Positions 35,154-44,024 are shown, counted from the stretch's first letter. The stretch: 44,321 nucleotides of DNA from an uncultured Bacteroidia bacterium (GCA_902780935.1 CACZHP010000026.1:1-44321), one strand, 5' to 3'. Numbers and translations are program-made. The notes: generated by a model from the sequence alone, not told the origin.

Positions 35154-36737
35154 ATGAGACGATTCCTCTGTCAGATAATCGCTGTTTCCTTCATTTTCCT
35201 CACCTCATGCGACAAGGAGAATGAAGTGCAAGAAAGAAGTATCCGACACGTATCATTCAACATCTCTCCGATAGCAATCGAGGATATAATGCCCGAACTC
35301 AAGGAAATGAAGGTGGACCAGGATAACCATTATTACAGTTTCTTTGTCCCGGGGTCTACGGTTGATTATTCCTACACTCCCGGACGGATCTGGGTCGAGC
35401 CACTGGACACGACGTTTTCCACCCCGCCAGGATGGGTCAGCAATCCCGAATCTCTAGACAGCGCCGTGTACGCCTCCGCTTTAGGAAGTAACCATGTCAT
35501 TTTCAAGGATGTTCACAAAGATGATGATATTATCTCCGTCGACAGTGGTTTCGCTTCCGGGACGATGTCTTTGCGCATCAGCTTACCCGAATCGAGTCCT
35601 TACGACAAGGTGTGGCTTCTCCCGTATTCAGGTTTCACGGTCCCGGTAGGATTGGCGGAACGGAATGACTCGGTGATACGTTGTAAAGACAAAGAAATCG
35701 TCTTCTTGAAAGAGACCGCCATTACCAGGGAGGGAATTGACTTGTCTTTCGAGTGTTCAGGATACGATGCGGGATATAACGACAAGCCTTTCTATTCTAA
35801 CGCACATCTGATTTGTTATCCGGAAGATTTTAACGGAGGGAATGTCAACGGCTGGGAACCGACCCTGAATATATCTTTCTCAACATCGGTTCTGGAATAC
35901 TCTAAAGCTTTCGCCCAGACAAGATTCCCCCTTTCAGACGAGGTCATAACAACCATGGCTCCTTTCCCAAAGTTGAAGGAACAGGGGCTCGACCACTTCA
36001 ATCAGGCGCAGGTCGAAGTGTCTTATGAGGACACCGATCATTTCTTCGACTTCAAGATGGAGTTTATTTCCAAGACAGGTGCGTCGGTCAGGGAGAGCGA
36101 TAGCCACTGGGTGTACTGTCGGCCATTCCACTATTTGTTTTGTGATACGCCGGATGGGATCTATAGAGAAGGTCTCTACTTGAAGTCATTGAAAGGATTG
36201 GATGATGTTATTAAAACCCCTGCTCCTGACAGCATAGGAATCAGAATCCACGATATAGGCTCCCAGGGAAACTCAATTATCTCTCCCGGGCACACATACA
36301 CATTCAGGCTTTCCAGTGAATGGAGGATTCCGCTTATGCTCACAGGTTCGTATTGGGGCAAGAAATTACGCTCTCCCGGTATTAAACTATCTGAAAAAGA
36401 CATCAAGGCGCCCGAAGGAAGCATAATTTATATTTCAGGATGGGTTCTTAATAGGCAACCATTTGAGTTAAAAGCAGTTCCAGTCATCGTTGATGCGGAT
36501 GGGGTGAGCCATCGATTCGAAGATAATGCTATGACGGCAGATGGAGCAAGGGCCTTTATCAGTCAAAATGGTGAAGAGCTATTCACCATAGAATGGACTG
36601 CTGAAAAAGTCTCGCGACCGATTGAAGTATATTTAGACATGACCCTTGGAAAAAGCTCAATTGAAGCCGTGACTCCAGGGCAGGATATCCTATACGGGAT
36701 CCGGACTATAAATAAAATTGATTCAGAACGTCATTAA
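35154..36737 (+). CDS. Lipoprotein of unknown function
   Basis: The 527-residue protein has a lipoprotein signal (SFIFLTSCDKE) and no recognised domain. It is rich in beta-strand patterns and aromatic residues, with segments such as VYLDMTLGKSSIEAVTPGQDI at the end; it could be a surface beta-sandwich protein. It sits 2 bases after tsaC and is followed by a hairpin and a duplicate of the tsaC 3' end, so it appears to be inserted accessory DNA. Its coding sequence seems richer in A and T than the flanking housekeeping genes, by eye. Confidence 0.8.
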   Translation: MRRFLCQIIAVSFIFLTSCDKENEVQERSIRHVSFNISPIAIEDIMPELKEMKVDQDNHYYSFFVPGSTVDYSYTPGRIWVEPLDTTFSTPPGWVSNPESLDSAVYASALGSNHVIFKDVHKDDDIISVDSGFASGTMSLRISLPESSPYDKVWLLPYSGFTVPVGLAERNDSVIRCKDKEIVFLKETAITREGIDLSFECSGYDAGYNDKPFYSNAHLICYPEDFNGGNVNGWEPTLNISFSTSVLEYSKAFAQTRFPLSDEVITTMAPFPKLKEQGLDHFNQAQVEVSYEDTDHFFDFKMEFISKTGASVRESDSHWVYCRPFHYLFCDTPDGIYREGLYLKSLKGLDDVIKTPAPDSIGIRIHDIGSQGNSIISPGHTYTFRLSSEWRIPLMLTGSYWGKKLRSPGIKLSEKDIKAPEGSIIYISGWVLNRQPFELKAVPVIVDADGVSHRFEDNAMTADGARAFISQNGEELFTIEWTAEKVSRPIEVYLDMTLGKSSIEAVTPGQDILYGIRTINKIDSERH

Positions 36738-36751
36738 CTTGAAACAAAAAA

Positions 36752-36777
36752 TCCCCTCCAGATTGCTCTGGAAGGGA
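36752..36777 (+). terminator. Hairpin after the lipoprotein gene, tail lost
   Basis: TCCCCTCCAGA (36752-36762) pairs with TCTGGAAGGGA (36767-36777) with one mismatch, loop TTGC. On the plus strand no T-run follows because the tsaC duplicate begins at 36781. The A-run before it would give a T-run on the minus strand. The CCAGATTGCTCTGG core matches the hairpin next to tRNA-Ala at 44096-44129. Confidence 0.55.
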
Positions 36778-36780
36778 ATC

Positions 36781-37014
36781 CCGATGATGGATTTCTGCCT
36801 GAGATTGGCGGAGAAGTTCGGCCGTCCCATTGTCTCCACTTCAGCGAATATCTCAGGACAGCCTTCACCAAAGAAATACAAGGATATTCCCGAAGAGATC
36901 ACCGGCGCCGTTGACTACATAGTCGATGCCCGGCTCGAAGCGGGCTCAACCGGTGAGGCCTCCCAGATCTTCAAGATAGGTCTCGATGGCGAAGTCGAGA
37001 TCATCCGGGGGTAA
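36781..37014 (+). pseudogene. tsaC 3' fragment, copy B
   Basis: Encodes the last 78 residues of a Sua5/YrdC protein in frame to a TAA stop, without the N-terminal catalytic part. Differences from copy A are mostly synonymous, so both ends appear to have been under selection as coding sequence before duplication. An open frame from 36718 reads into it but overlaps the end of the lipoprotein gene and has no family-like start. Likely the displaced original 3' end of tsaC, or a second end brought in by recombination. Confidence 0.85.
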
Positions 37015-37023
37015 GAGACGTCA

Positions 37024-37500
37024 TTACACTTCTTTCCAACCGAGGTGTTTCGCAAGTTCTTTAGCGAAATCAACATCCTTAGAAGGTACCGAGAATCCGA
37101 TATTGCCCTTGATTCCATACCCGGGACTATCGGGTTCCATGAGCATCGCAGGTTCCGGGGCTGGCAAGGGTTGCTGAACGGCTTCGTCCAAGACCTTTTT
37201 CACAAAAGCATTGATCGAGATTCCAGCTTCCATCGCACGGTTGGCGATTTGGCGGTGCGTTGCCGGTGAAATACGCACATTAAACGTGCCTGTGTAGCTT
37301 TTCTCTGGTTTTTGCCCTATATCCTCGCAAAGAGCAAGATAATCGTCCACAGCCTCATGAAAAGCCGCGGTCAATTCAGCGACGGATTCTCCTTCATAGT
37401 TAACCAAGGCGTCAATACCTTCCAACTTTCCAAAGAATACTTTGTCCGGCTCACTATATGCGACAGAGCCGATATAACCTTTGTATTTAAGTGTATTCAT
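37024..37500 (-). CDS. hicB: HicB family antitoxin
   Basis: The 158-residue protein has an N-terminal HicB fold (YKGYIGSVAYSEPDKVFFGKL to FHEAVDDYLALCEDIG, about residues 5-63) and a ribbon-helix-helix DNA-binding segment (TGTFNVRISPATHRQIANRA, about 70-110). HicB neutralises HicA and represses its own promoter. The last ~45 residues (PLPAPEPAM onward) are an additional tail. It lies 7 bases after the HicA remnant; the two share a promoter with a palindromic operator candidate. Confidence 0.92.
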   Translation of the reverse strand: MNTLKYKGYIGSVAYSEPDKVFFGKLEGIDALVNYEGESVAELTAAFHEAVDDYLALCEDIGQKPEKSYTGTFNVRISPATHRQIANRAMEAGISINAFVKKVLDEAVQQPLPAPEPAMLMEPDSPGYGIKGNIGFSVPSKDVDFAKELAKHLGWKEV

Positions 37501-37507
37501 TATCTTA

Positions 37508-37648
37508 CTATTGCTTTATAGCATATTGTTTCATTATCTTTTTAGGATGCGGTTTATGTAACATTATAGGCGCTCTCCCAGGAGCGGAGAAAGTGAAGTC
37601 TTTCGGGAGGCTCTTCAACCTATCCAATAGTTTTTGTTTAGTTCCCAT
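37508..37648 (-). pseudogene. hicA: HicA family toxin with internal deletion
   Basis: The 46-residue frame begins MGTKQKLLDRLKSLPKDFTF, the normal start of this HicA family, and then jumps to APIMLHKPHPKKIMKQYAIK, normally some 30 residues later. The missing middle carries the GS(R/H) strand of the dsRNA-binding fold, which includes the catalytic position. The end is also short. Full-length members are about 80 residues, so toxin activity is very unlikely. Confidence 0.75.
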
Positions 37649-37651
37649 GTA

Positions 37652-37683
37652 CAAATGTAACTAAAATTTAGTTACAAAACAAA
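37652..37683 (-). promoter_or_regulatory. hicAB promoter with palindromic operator
   Basis: On the minus strand TTTG (37683-37680), a 20-base gap and TACATTTG (37659-37652). In the gap lies the perfect palindrome GTAACTAAAATTTAGTTAC (37657-37675; 9-base arms, one central base), a likely HicB operator. The -7 box ends only 3 bases before the hicA ATG, so the message would be leaderless. Confidence 0.65.
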
Positions 37684-37792
37684 TCAATATTGAAAATCCA
37701 CCTATTTTTCCAACCTTTCGAGTGTGTTTTGCGTTATAGTGATGTAACCGCCCAGAAAACGGGCTTAGTTGAACAATTAAAAGATTAATACA

Positions 37793-38251
37793 ATGACTGA
37801 CTTCTGGAATCTTTTCTTTCACGCTTTAATTCCTATCTGCATCTGCGTCGTTTTGCCGACGCTGGTTATATGGCTCATCGGCCGTGTGAAACAGAATAAG
37901 ACGAACCGCAAGGCTGAGATTATGCTGAAGGCCCTTGACAACGGAGCAATAATTGACTCGGATTTTTTCAAAGGCCTGAGCGGGAGCAAGACTATAAAGG
38001 AGCGCTTGTTGGGGCGTTTGACCGGTGCTAGTGTGACTGGCGTGCTTGGACTTGCCCTCATCTTGGTCGCCCTTATTCCGGATTGGCCAGGAGAATGGGT
38101 ATTTTCCGATAGTCCAGCTCCTATGCTGGTCATCCTCGGAGGTATCCTTCTTGCCATAGGCATCGCGCTCTTCATCGTTTACTTTACCGGTAAGAAGCTC
38201 ATGGCTAAAGAGATTGTGTCCGAGGAAAAACAGATTCTGGGCGAGAAATAA
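37793..38251 (+). CDS. DUF6249 family membrane protein
   Basis: The 152-residue protein has three hydrophobic segments (about residues 8-30, 80-98 and 110-132) and the family pattern of a short helical loop with AEIMLKALDNGAIIDSDFF. DUF6249 genes commonly precede an ECF sigma factor in Bacteroidota, as here (3 bases before the sigma gene). Function is unknown; a membrane sensor or partner of the sigma system is plausible. Confidence 0.8.
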   Translation: MTDFWNLFFHALIPICICVVLPTLVIWLIGRVKQNKTNRKAEIMLKALDNGAIIDSDFFKGLSGSKTIKERLLGRLTGASVTGVLGLALILVALIPDWPGEWVFSDSPAPMLVILGGILLAIGIALFIVYFTGKKLMAKEIVSEEKQILGEK

Positions 38252-38254
38252 AGA

Positions 38255-38731
38255 ATGACACGGGAGCGGTTCATCTCCGAAGCGAGGGCATGTCAGGGGC
38301 AGCTGCGGCGGTTCCTGGCATCGCTGTGCGGAGACGCCGCACTGGCCGATGACATCGCACAGGAAGCTATGGTGCGAGCTTATGTGATGTCGGACCGCTT
38401 TACGGGCAGTTTCAAGGCCTGGCTGTTCCGGATTGCTTACAATTGCTTTATCGACAACCTGCGACGACTTCCTCCACCTACGGTAGATTTGAATGCTCCA
38501 GAGGCCTTACACGTTGCTGATAAGGAAGAATCTGACGCCGCTTTCAGACACGAGGAACTGAAGCGAGCACTTTCAAGGATTCCGGAAAAGGAAAGGACCG
38601 CTATTGTCCTGCATTATTTCGAAGACCTGCCGGTCAAGGAAATAGCCTCCATTATGGACATTCCAGCCGGAACCGTGAAATATTATCTGTCCGTTGGACG
38701 CAACCATCTCAAAGAACACATTCACCTATGA
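38255..38731 (+). CDS. ECF-type RNA polymerase sigma factor
   Basis: The 158-residue protein has sigma region 2 (ADDIAQEAMVRAYVMSDRF, FKAWLFRIAYNCFIDNLRR) and region 4 with a helix-turn-helix (ERTAIVLHYFEDLPVKEIASIMDIPAGTVKYYLSVGRNHLKEH), the standard ECF layout without region 3. It probably directs RNA polymerase to envelope-stress or surface-protein genes. It is coupled to DUF6249 upstream and to a membrane protein downstream (overlapping start). Confidence 0.93.
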   Translation: MTRERFISEARACQGQLRRFLASLCGDAALADDIAQEAMVRAYVMSDRFTGSFKAWLFRIAYNCFIDNLRRLPPPTVDLNAPEALHVADKEESDAAFRHEELKRALSRIPEKERTAIVLHYFEDLPVKEIASIMDIPAGTVKYYLSVGRNHLKEHIHL

Positions 38732-39090
38732 TGGACATTGAACAATATCTTCGTGACAACAAGCCGGAAATGCCGGAAGAGGGGCAGTTCATGGTTGAGA
38801 CCAACGCCCGTCTCCGCAACGTGGAAGGGGTGAAAAAGTGTGTCGATGAGGACCTGCGTCGCGGACGGATGGCGCTGATCATCGCGTTGGCCGTCGGACT
38901 TGCCCTGGGATGCCTGATATCGCTTTGGGTAGTGTTCTATCCCATGCCGTCCATTGAGGTTGGTCAATCAGCCATCGCAAGGATTATGGCCGGACTTAAG
39001 GAATGGAAGGATTTTCTGATTGCCCTCGTCGCGGTGTGTGCCATCACCTTGGGGGTGGTGTTCATGACACGGAAAAATGAGGCCTTCTGA
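38728..39090 (+). CDS. Two-helix membrane protein, possible anti-sigma factor
   Basis: The 120-residue protein has a soluble N-terminal part (about residues 1-45) and two membrane helices (about 48-70 and 93-112). Its start codon overlaps the sigma factor stop, and a second ATG follows at 38731. Position and topology suggest that the N-terminal part holds the ECF sigma at the membrane, but no zinc anti-sigma motif was seen. Function is inferred from context only. Confidence 0.75.
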   Translation: MMDIEQYLRDNKPEMPEEGQFMVETNARLRNVEGVKKCVDEDLRRGRMALIIALAVGLALGCLISLWVVFYPMPSIEVGQSAIARIMAGLKEWKDFLIALVAVCAITLGVVFMTRKNEAF

Positions 39091-39113
39091 TTTCTTATTC
39101 ATAATATTCGTGT

Positions 39114-39145
39114 TTTGGCTAATAATCAATTATGTGCTAAATTTG
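39114..39145 (+). promoter_or_regulatory. Promoter of the first TlpA-like lipoprotein gene
   Basis: TTTG (39114-39117), a 20-base gap and TAAATTTG (39138-39145), 23 bases before the ATG at 39169. This supports the ATG over an in-frame TTG at 39115, which lies inside the -33 box. Confidence 0.75.
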
Positions 39146-39168
39146 GCAAATCAAATGCTATTAAAGCT

Positions 39169-40995
39169 ATGAAAAAGGTACTCTTCACTTTAATTGTCCC
39201 CTGTTTACTTTTCTTCTCGTGCACAGGCAAAATGCCGTGGAAAGTGGATTATCCCCGATATGACTTCCGTAACACCAGTTCGCAAGAGTTAGTCTGTGTC
39301 GAACGGACAGACACGGCCACGATCCTTTCCTTCCATTCTTTCTTTATTCCCCGTCAGTGGATCCGGGTGGCAAAGGAGGCATATCTGACGGACGGCGCAA
39401 AGCATTACTCATTGATCGGTTCTGAGGGGATAACACCAGGGGAAGACCTCTTTATGGACGATAAGGGGGAAGCTGAGTACAAGCTTCTCTTTGAGCCGAT
39501 TCCATCAAGAGTCCGGGAAATCAGCTATATTGAAAACGAAGAAGCCGGAGCTTTCCTTTTCTATCACATTGATTTAACCGGGACCAAACGGCCTCTTTTA
39601 AAAACGCCTTCATTCGATTCGGAGACACTCCCGGAAGCGGATCTTAAAACCGGAGAATCCTCACTTGAGGTGCATCTGCCCTTTTCCCTTAAAGGGCTCC
39701 CTCAGGTGAGCGCCAAATTATATGTTGATGACTATTTCCCACCGGTGCAAAACGAGTATTCCACGGTTATCGGAGAGAACGGGGTGGCCTCCTTCACTTT
39801 TGAGCAGAATGGTCCGGCCAGGGCGATCCTTTTCATCGGACAGGAAATACACACGCCTGGATATATCATAATCAATCCCGGTGACAAAATCGAAGTCACG
39901 GTAGATCCCAGCGGCAGAAATATGACCGTGGAGCGCTTCAAACTGGATGAGACTCCTACCCAAGAGGCTGTGTTTACAGGCAAGTTCGCCGAATTGAATA
40001 GTTTTGGACGCACCATCGACAATCATTACGCCGCCAGCGAGCAGAATATGCGATTGATCGACCAAGCTTCTTCCAAGTCGGATCTGGCGACCGCAACGAA
40101 GGTCATTTACAATGAGCAAATATCATCTCTAGCGGACGACTCCACCATTCCTCCGTTTCAGAAAGAGTATCTCCATAGTTTTTTCGCGGCGCAAGCCATC
40201 GGTCTCCTTTCAGACGCTGACATCTTGCTTTCTTATAAATATGCGTCTACTCATGACGGTGATAGAACAGGCTATGTTGTTGAAGCGTTCACGCCGGAAG
40301 ACTTGGATTTCCTGAAAGATATGGACTTGAACAATCCAAGGATGATGCTGCTGGGGAATGACGGCATACTTGGGTCAAGTCTAAACAGCATTGTATTCCC
40401 GGAGAAAAAAGGTCTTCAAAGGTGCTATAGTGAGGCTTTTCCCATCGCGAAGAAAGTGTTGAAACAAGGGCTTACCCCGAACGATGAGGATATGGCAATC
40501 CTGGATGCCCTGGATATGCCTTTCTTCAAGGACTGCATACTCTCGCTGGTCGAAGAGAACGAAAAGGCAAAGGAGTCTGCTCCGGACTGTGTGAAAGAGG
40601 TCCCTGATGTCCCTTCTGAAAAACTGCTTGATGCCATTCTTGAGCCGTATCGCGGAAGTGTTGTCCTGGTGGACTTCTGGGCCACCTGGTGCGGCCCCTG
40701 CCGCAAAGCGCATCAGATTCTGGAGCCTTTAAAAGACAAACGCTTCAAGGATGTTTCCTTCGTTTATGTCACAAGCCCGACATCTCCGCTCCCCAAATGG
40801 AATGAGATGATCGTGAACATCAAAGGAGATCATTATTATCTCACCGAAAAGCAATTGAATACAATTTACAAGCAAATTGAAACGAATGTGTTCCCCACTT
40901 ATCTCATTGTCGACAGGGATGGAAAGATTGTAAAGAAGTACATAGGTTTTGAGGAGGAGATGATAGACGATTTGGAGAAAGTATTGCAAAAGTAA
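39169..40995 (+). CDS. TlpA-like thioredoxin-domain lipoprotein
   Basis: The 608-residue protein has a lipoprotein signal (CLLFFSCTGK), a long N-terminal region with beta-rich DUF4369-like parts (about residues 25-270), a helical middle, and a C-terminal thioredoxin fold with VDFWATWCGPCRKAH (C508 and C511). Such Bacteroidota proteins are thought to handle thiol redox in the periplasm. It is followed 14 bases later by a paralogue with the same N-terminal layout (Y-SL-GSEGIT in one, YALTGSEGLT in the other). Confidence 0.88.
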   Translation: MKKVLFTLIVPCLLFFSCTGKMPWKVDYPRYDFRNTSSQELVCVERTDTATILSFHSFFIPRQWIRVAKEAYLTDGAKHYSLIGSEGITPGEDLFMDDKGEAEYKLLFEPIPSRVREISYIENEEAGAFLFYHIDLTGTKRPLLKTPSFDSETLPEADLKTGESSLEVHLPFSLKGLPQVSAKLYVDDYFPPVQNEYSTVIGENGVASFTFEQNGPARAILFIGQEIHTPGYIIINPGDKIEVTVDPSGRNMTVERFKLDETPTQEAVFTGKFAELNSFGRTIDNHYAASEQNMRLIDQASSKSDLATATKVIYNEQISSLADDSTIPPFQKEYLHSFFAAQAIGLLSDADILLSYKYASTHDGDRTGYVVEAFTPEDLDFLKDMDLNNPRMMLLGNDGILGSSLNSIVFPEKKGLQRCYSEAFPIAKKVLKQGLTPNDEDMAILDALDMPFFKDCILSLVEENEKAKESAPDCVKEVPDVPSEKLLDAILEPYRGSVVLVDFWATWCGPCRKAHQILEPLKDKRFKDVSFVYVTSPTSPLPKWNEMIVNIKGDHYYLTEKQLNTIYKQIETNVFPTYLIVDRDGKIVKKYIGFEEEMIDDLEKVLQK

Positions 40996-41009
40996 CAGAG
41001 TAGACAGAT

Positions 41010-42782
41010 ATGAGAGATCATTTTCTTTCATTTGCTATTTGCTCTTGGGCGGTTGTTATTTTATTGGCTTCTTGCTCCGGTAATAAGGTCTGGGAGCAAC
41101 CAGATGTATTATATTCAAATTCGTCATTAACCGTCAACGGTGTTGAGCGGCAGGCGGATCGCACTGTCCTCCACCTTTCGATCGAGGGGCGACCCGGCAA
41201 TAATTTCCGTATCCAGAGCACGACTTACCTGGCAGGAGACAACGGTAAGGAATATGCCTTGACGGGCAGCGAAGGGCTCACCCTCGACCAATGGACACCA
41301 TTTTCGGAAGATATCAAGTCCTTCGACCTGTACTTCGAGCCCGTCAAGGGACGTGAACAGGCTTTAGACCTTATAGAGCCGCGAGGCTGGATGATTTACG
41401 GCATCCACGATGCGGACAAACCCCTGAGAATAAGGCCAGCGAAGGAAGATGGAGCTATAAAGGATGAGAATGAATTCTTCAAGAAGGGCACTGGCACACT
41501 TAGTGGACGGTTTGAAGGGAGTAGCCATCCGGAAGTAATTCAGTTCTTTGGGAATAACGCTTTTCAAGAGAATCATCATCAAGCCTGCAAAGTCACCCCT
41601 GACGGAAATTTCTCCTTGGAGATCCCTCTCGAACACCCGATCCTGTCATATTTGTGGAGCGACAAATCCTCTAGACCTCTATATTTCTTCCTTACACCTG
41701 ACGGAGAGACAGATATTCAGATAGACTCTTCCGGCCTTGTCCACTACCCAGCCGATTCCCGGTGCGGAAAACTGGCTAGTTGGCTCTCCAATGCCGCCCC
41801 AAGTTTCAATTCACCTCAGGACAGTACGATTCTTTTGTTGGCGGACTATGTAGGTGAGAGGCAGGGGTTTTCAAATGAAGAAACCCATCTTCTGAAACAG
41901 AATATCCGGATTATTGCAGCGGCTAGAGAGTTATTGTCCGTGTCTGAGACAGATCCTTCCTTGTATATTTCCATGGCCAAGTTGGATCCTGAGGATTGGA
42001 CCGCTTTCAGCATCAGCAACGAGATATTTTCTTTGTCCAATTATTATCAGTTCTTGGGGCCGATGAGAGGGATTAGCAATGATACCCGGAAAATGATGGC
42101 CGTGGACAGCGCGGTTTTCAAAAAGCCAGGACCTTCCATATTCCTTCAGGCCGCCATCATGAACGGAAGGGGACTCTCGCAGGAAGTCAAGATAAACAAG
42201 CAAATGCTCGAGATGTATAAGGCGAAAGGCAATGACCAGCCACTGCCATTTGATTATAATAAAGTCTGGGATGAGCGTCTGTCGGCCTTGTCTTCACCTT
42301 ATCTGAAAGCCCGGTACCAGGCGACCTTGGATGAGCTCCTCGCTGAATCGGATAATCGTTACGACCTGCCCGCCGGAGAGGCGACGGACATATTCCGGCG
42401 CATGGTGGATCCCTTCCGCGGTAAATGGGTTTATGTGGATTTCTGGGACATAGGCTGTGCCCCATGCAAACAGGGTATCGAGTCTTCGGTCGCCCTAAGG
42501 AAAAAGATCGGGGGGATGGATAACCTGGAACTGGTGTTCATCACTGGGGACAGGAGTACACCTCCTCAAGTTTACAAGGAATATGTTGACAAATATATGG
42601 CTGAAGAGACAAGTTATCTCATTCCGGAGGCCGAGTGCATTCTTTTAAGGCAACTTTTCAATTTCAACGCTATACCACACAACGAGCTTGTCGATCCTGA
42701 TGGGCGCATCGTTCGCGGCAAGAACTTGCCCCGGCTTGGGTCGCTAGACTTCTTGGAGCAGCTTGATTTTTTAAAGTCGTGA
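41010..42782 (+). CDS. TlpA-like thioredoxin-domain lipoprotein, paralogue
   Basis: The 590-residue protein has a lipoprotein signal (VILLASCSGN) and the same order of parts as its neighbour. The thioredoxin motif is VDFWDIGCAPCKQG (C483 and C486), so the usual Trp before the first Cys is Gly and the WCGPC loop is GCAPC, which should change the redox potential. It presumably shares the promoter at 39114. Tandem duplication followed by divergence is the simplest history. Confidence 0.87.
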   Translation: MRDHFLSFAICSWAVVILLASCSGNKVWEQPDVLYSNSSLTVNGVERQADRTVLHLSIEGRPGNNFRIQSTTYLAGDNGKEYALTGSEGLTLDQWTPFSEDIKSFDLYFEPVKGREQALDLIEPRGWMIYGIHDADKPLRIRPAKEDGAIKDENEFFKKGTGTLSGRFEGSSHPEVIQFFGNNAFQENHHQACKVTPDGNFSLEIPLEHPILSYLWSDKSSRPLYFFLTPDGETDIQIDSSGLVHYPADSRCGKLASWLSNAAPSFNSPQDSTILLLADYVGERQGFSNEETHLLKQNIRIIAAARELLSVSETDPSLYISMAKLDPEDWTAFSISNEIFSLSNYYQFLGPMRGISNDTRKMMAVDSAVFKKPGPSIFLQAAIMNGRGLSQEVKINKQMLEMYKAKGNDQPLPFDYNKVWDERLSALSSPYLKARYQATLDELLAESDNRYDLPAGEATDIFRRMVDPFRGKWVYVDFWDIGCAPCKQGIESSVALRKKIGGMDNLELVFITGDRSTPPQVYKEYVDKYMAEETSYLIPEAECILLRQLFNFNAIPHNELVDPDGRIVRGKNLPRLGSLDFLEQLDFLKS

Positions 42783-42788
42783 CTCGCT

Positions 42789-43961
42789 TTAATACAAGAA
42801 CCCGAACATCCAGAGCGGCACCTGGTTGTCAAACGCGTACTCTATATCATCCTTGACTACGTACCCCTCTTTGGCGTCTTCGATCTGCTTTTTCCCTTTT
42901 TTGCGGCCACCTACCTCGAAGGTCTTTCCTTCGATTTCAAAATCGGATATCGGAGATTCAAGCGTCTCAAATTTCTGTTTTGTCCAGCAGAAGAATATTG
43001 TCTCGCGTGAATTGCCCGTATTGGGTAGTTCTCCGGACATGACGTATGCCATGTTTGGGTTATGGAGATATAACTTGTCCATTTTTCGCAAGATGGCGTC
43101 GCCGTTTGCCCTCATTCTCAGAATGGAAACCAGTTCAGCCTTTTCAAGATACTCCAGGTATTTGGGCAAATCGTCTCGATCAAGGCCGAGATCCCTTGCC
43201 ATGTCCGAGTAATTGATTTTGACAGGGACACTTTTGGAAATGTAGTACATGAATTTCTTGAGCTTCTGTGTGGCCGCAATGGTCATTTTGGCATATTTGG
43301 GAATATCTACTTCTACAGTAGTATTGATAATTTGACGCAAGCGAGTCTCGAATTCAGGCTCCATGGAAAAAGGATAGCATCCTTTTTTCATATAGTCGCC
43401 AAAGTATTTGAGCGGGCGCTCCGGCCCGAAGGGGAAATCGACCTTGCCTTTCAGGACTTCTTCCAGCGTGGCTGGTTTCAAAGACCATCCGCACCGGAGG
43501 TTGAGATATTCGCGGAAAGACCATACCGGCAGGTGATACTCGATGACGCGGCGGCTCAGATCCGCTCCGCCCTCTTTGAGATCCAGCATGGAACTTCCTG
43601 AATAGACGATGTGAAGCAGAGGCAGACTGTCATAGATATTCTTGATTTCCCGGCTCCAGTTCTCATATTTATGTATTTCGTCTATATATAGGTACTTGCC
43701 TCCACGCACAAAGAAGTCTTTGGCTGTGTCCAGCAGGGTGTGTGCGGCGAAGTAGATATCATCGGCAACTACGTATAGGGATTCGTCCCGGTTCCCCTGT
43801 TGTTTGATATGCTGAAGTATGAGGGTTGATTTACCCACACCTTTTTGGCCAAGGATTCCAAGGATACGTACTTCCCAGTTAATGGTTTGGTGCTGTTCCC
43901 GGAAAAAGTTCATCGGGGTAAGCTCCAATAGTTGATAGAATTGGTCGTAAAGTTCCTGCAT
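42789..43961 (-). CDS. AAA-family ATPase with DUF4143
   Basis: The 390-residue protein has a P-loop (GQKGVGKSTL, about residue 37), Walker B (YLYIDEIHK), a sensor-like serine stretch (YSGSSMLDL), and a C-terminal DUF4143 region (about residues 220-360; DDLPKYLEYLEKAELV). These are widespread, often multicopy genes in Bacteroidota; the cellular role is uncertain. It is convergent with the second TlpA-like gene and upstream of the tRNA pair. Confidence 0.88.
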   Translation of the reverse strand: MQELYDQFYQLLELTPMNFFREQHQTINWEVRILGILGQKGVGKSTLILQHIKQQGNRDESLYVVADDIYFAAHTLLDTAKDFFVRGGKYLYIDEIHKYENWSREIKNIYDSLPLLHIVYSGSSMLDLKEGGADLSRRVIEYHLPVWSFREYLNLRCGWSLKPATLEEVLKGKVDFPFGPERPLKYFGDYMKKGCYPFSMEPEFETRLRQIINTTVEVDIPKYAKMTIAATQKLKKFMYYISKSVPVKINYSDMARDLGLDRDDLPKYLEYLEKAELVSILRMRANGDAILRKMDKLYLHNPNMAYVMSGELPNTGNSRETIFFCWTKQKFETLESPISDFEIEGKTFEVGGRKKGKKQIEDAKEGYVVKDDIEYAFDNQVPLWMFGFLY

Positions 43962-43996
43962 AACGTGTTGCGGTATATATTCGGCATAAATATAAG

Positions 43997-44024
43997 AAAA
44001 CTGCCGTAAAATATCCGCAGTTTT
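43997..44024. repeat. Short inverted repeat upstream of the ATPase gene
   Basis: AAAACTGC (43997-44004) and GCAGTTTT (44017-44024) with a 12-base A/T-rich spacer, 35 bases before the ATPase start. It could be an operator or a weak bidirectional terminator. Confidence 0.35.

Noticed and set aside
36718-36780. Start of a separate small gene joined to the tsaC fragment
   Set aside because: The frame overlaps the lipoprotein stop and crosses the hairpin; the product lacks the catalytic N-terminal part, so it is treated as a fragment.
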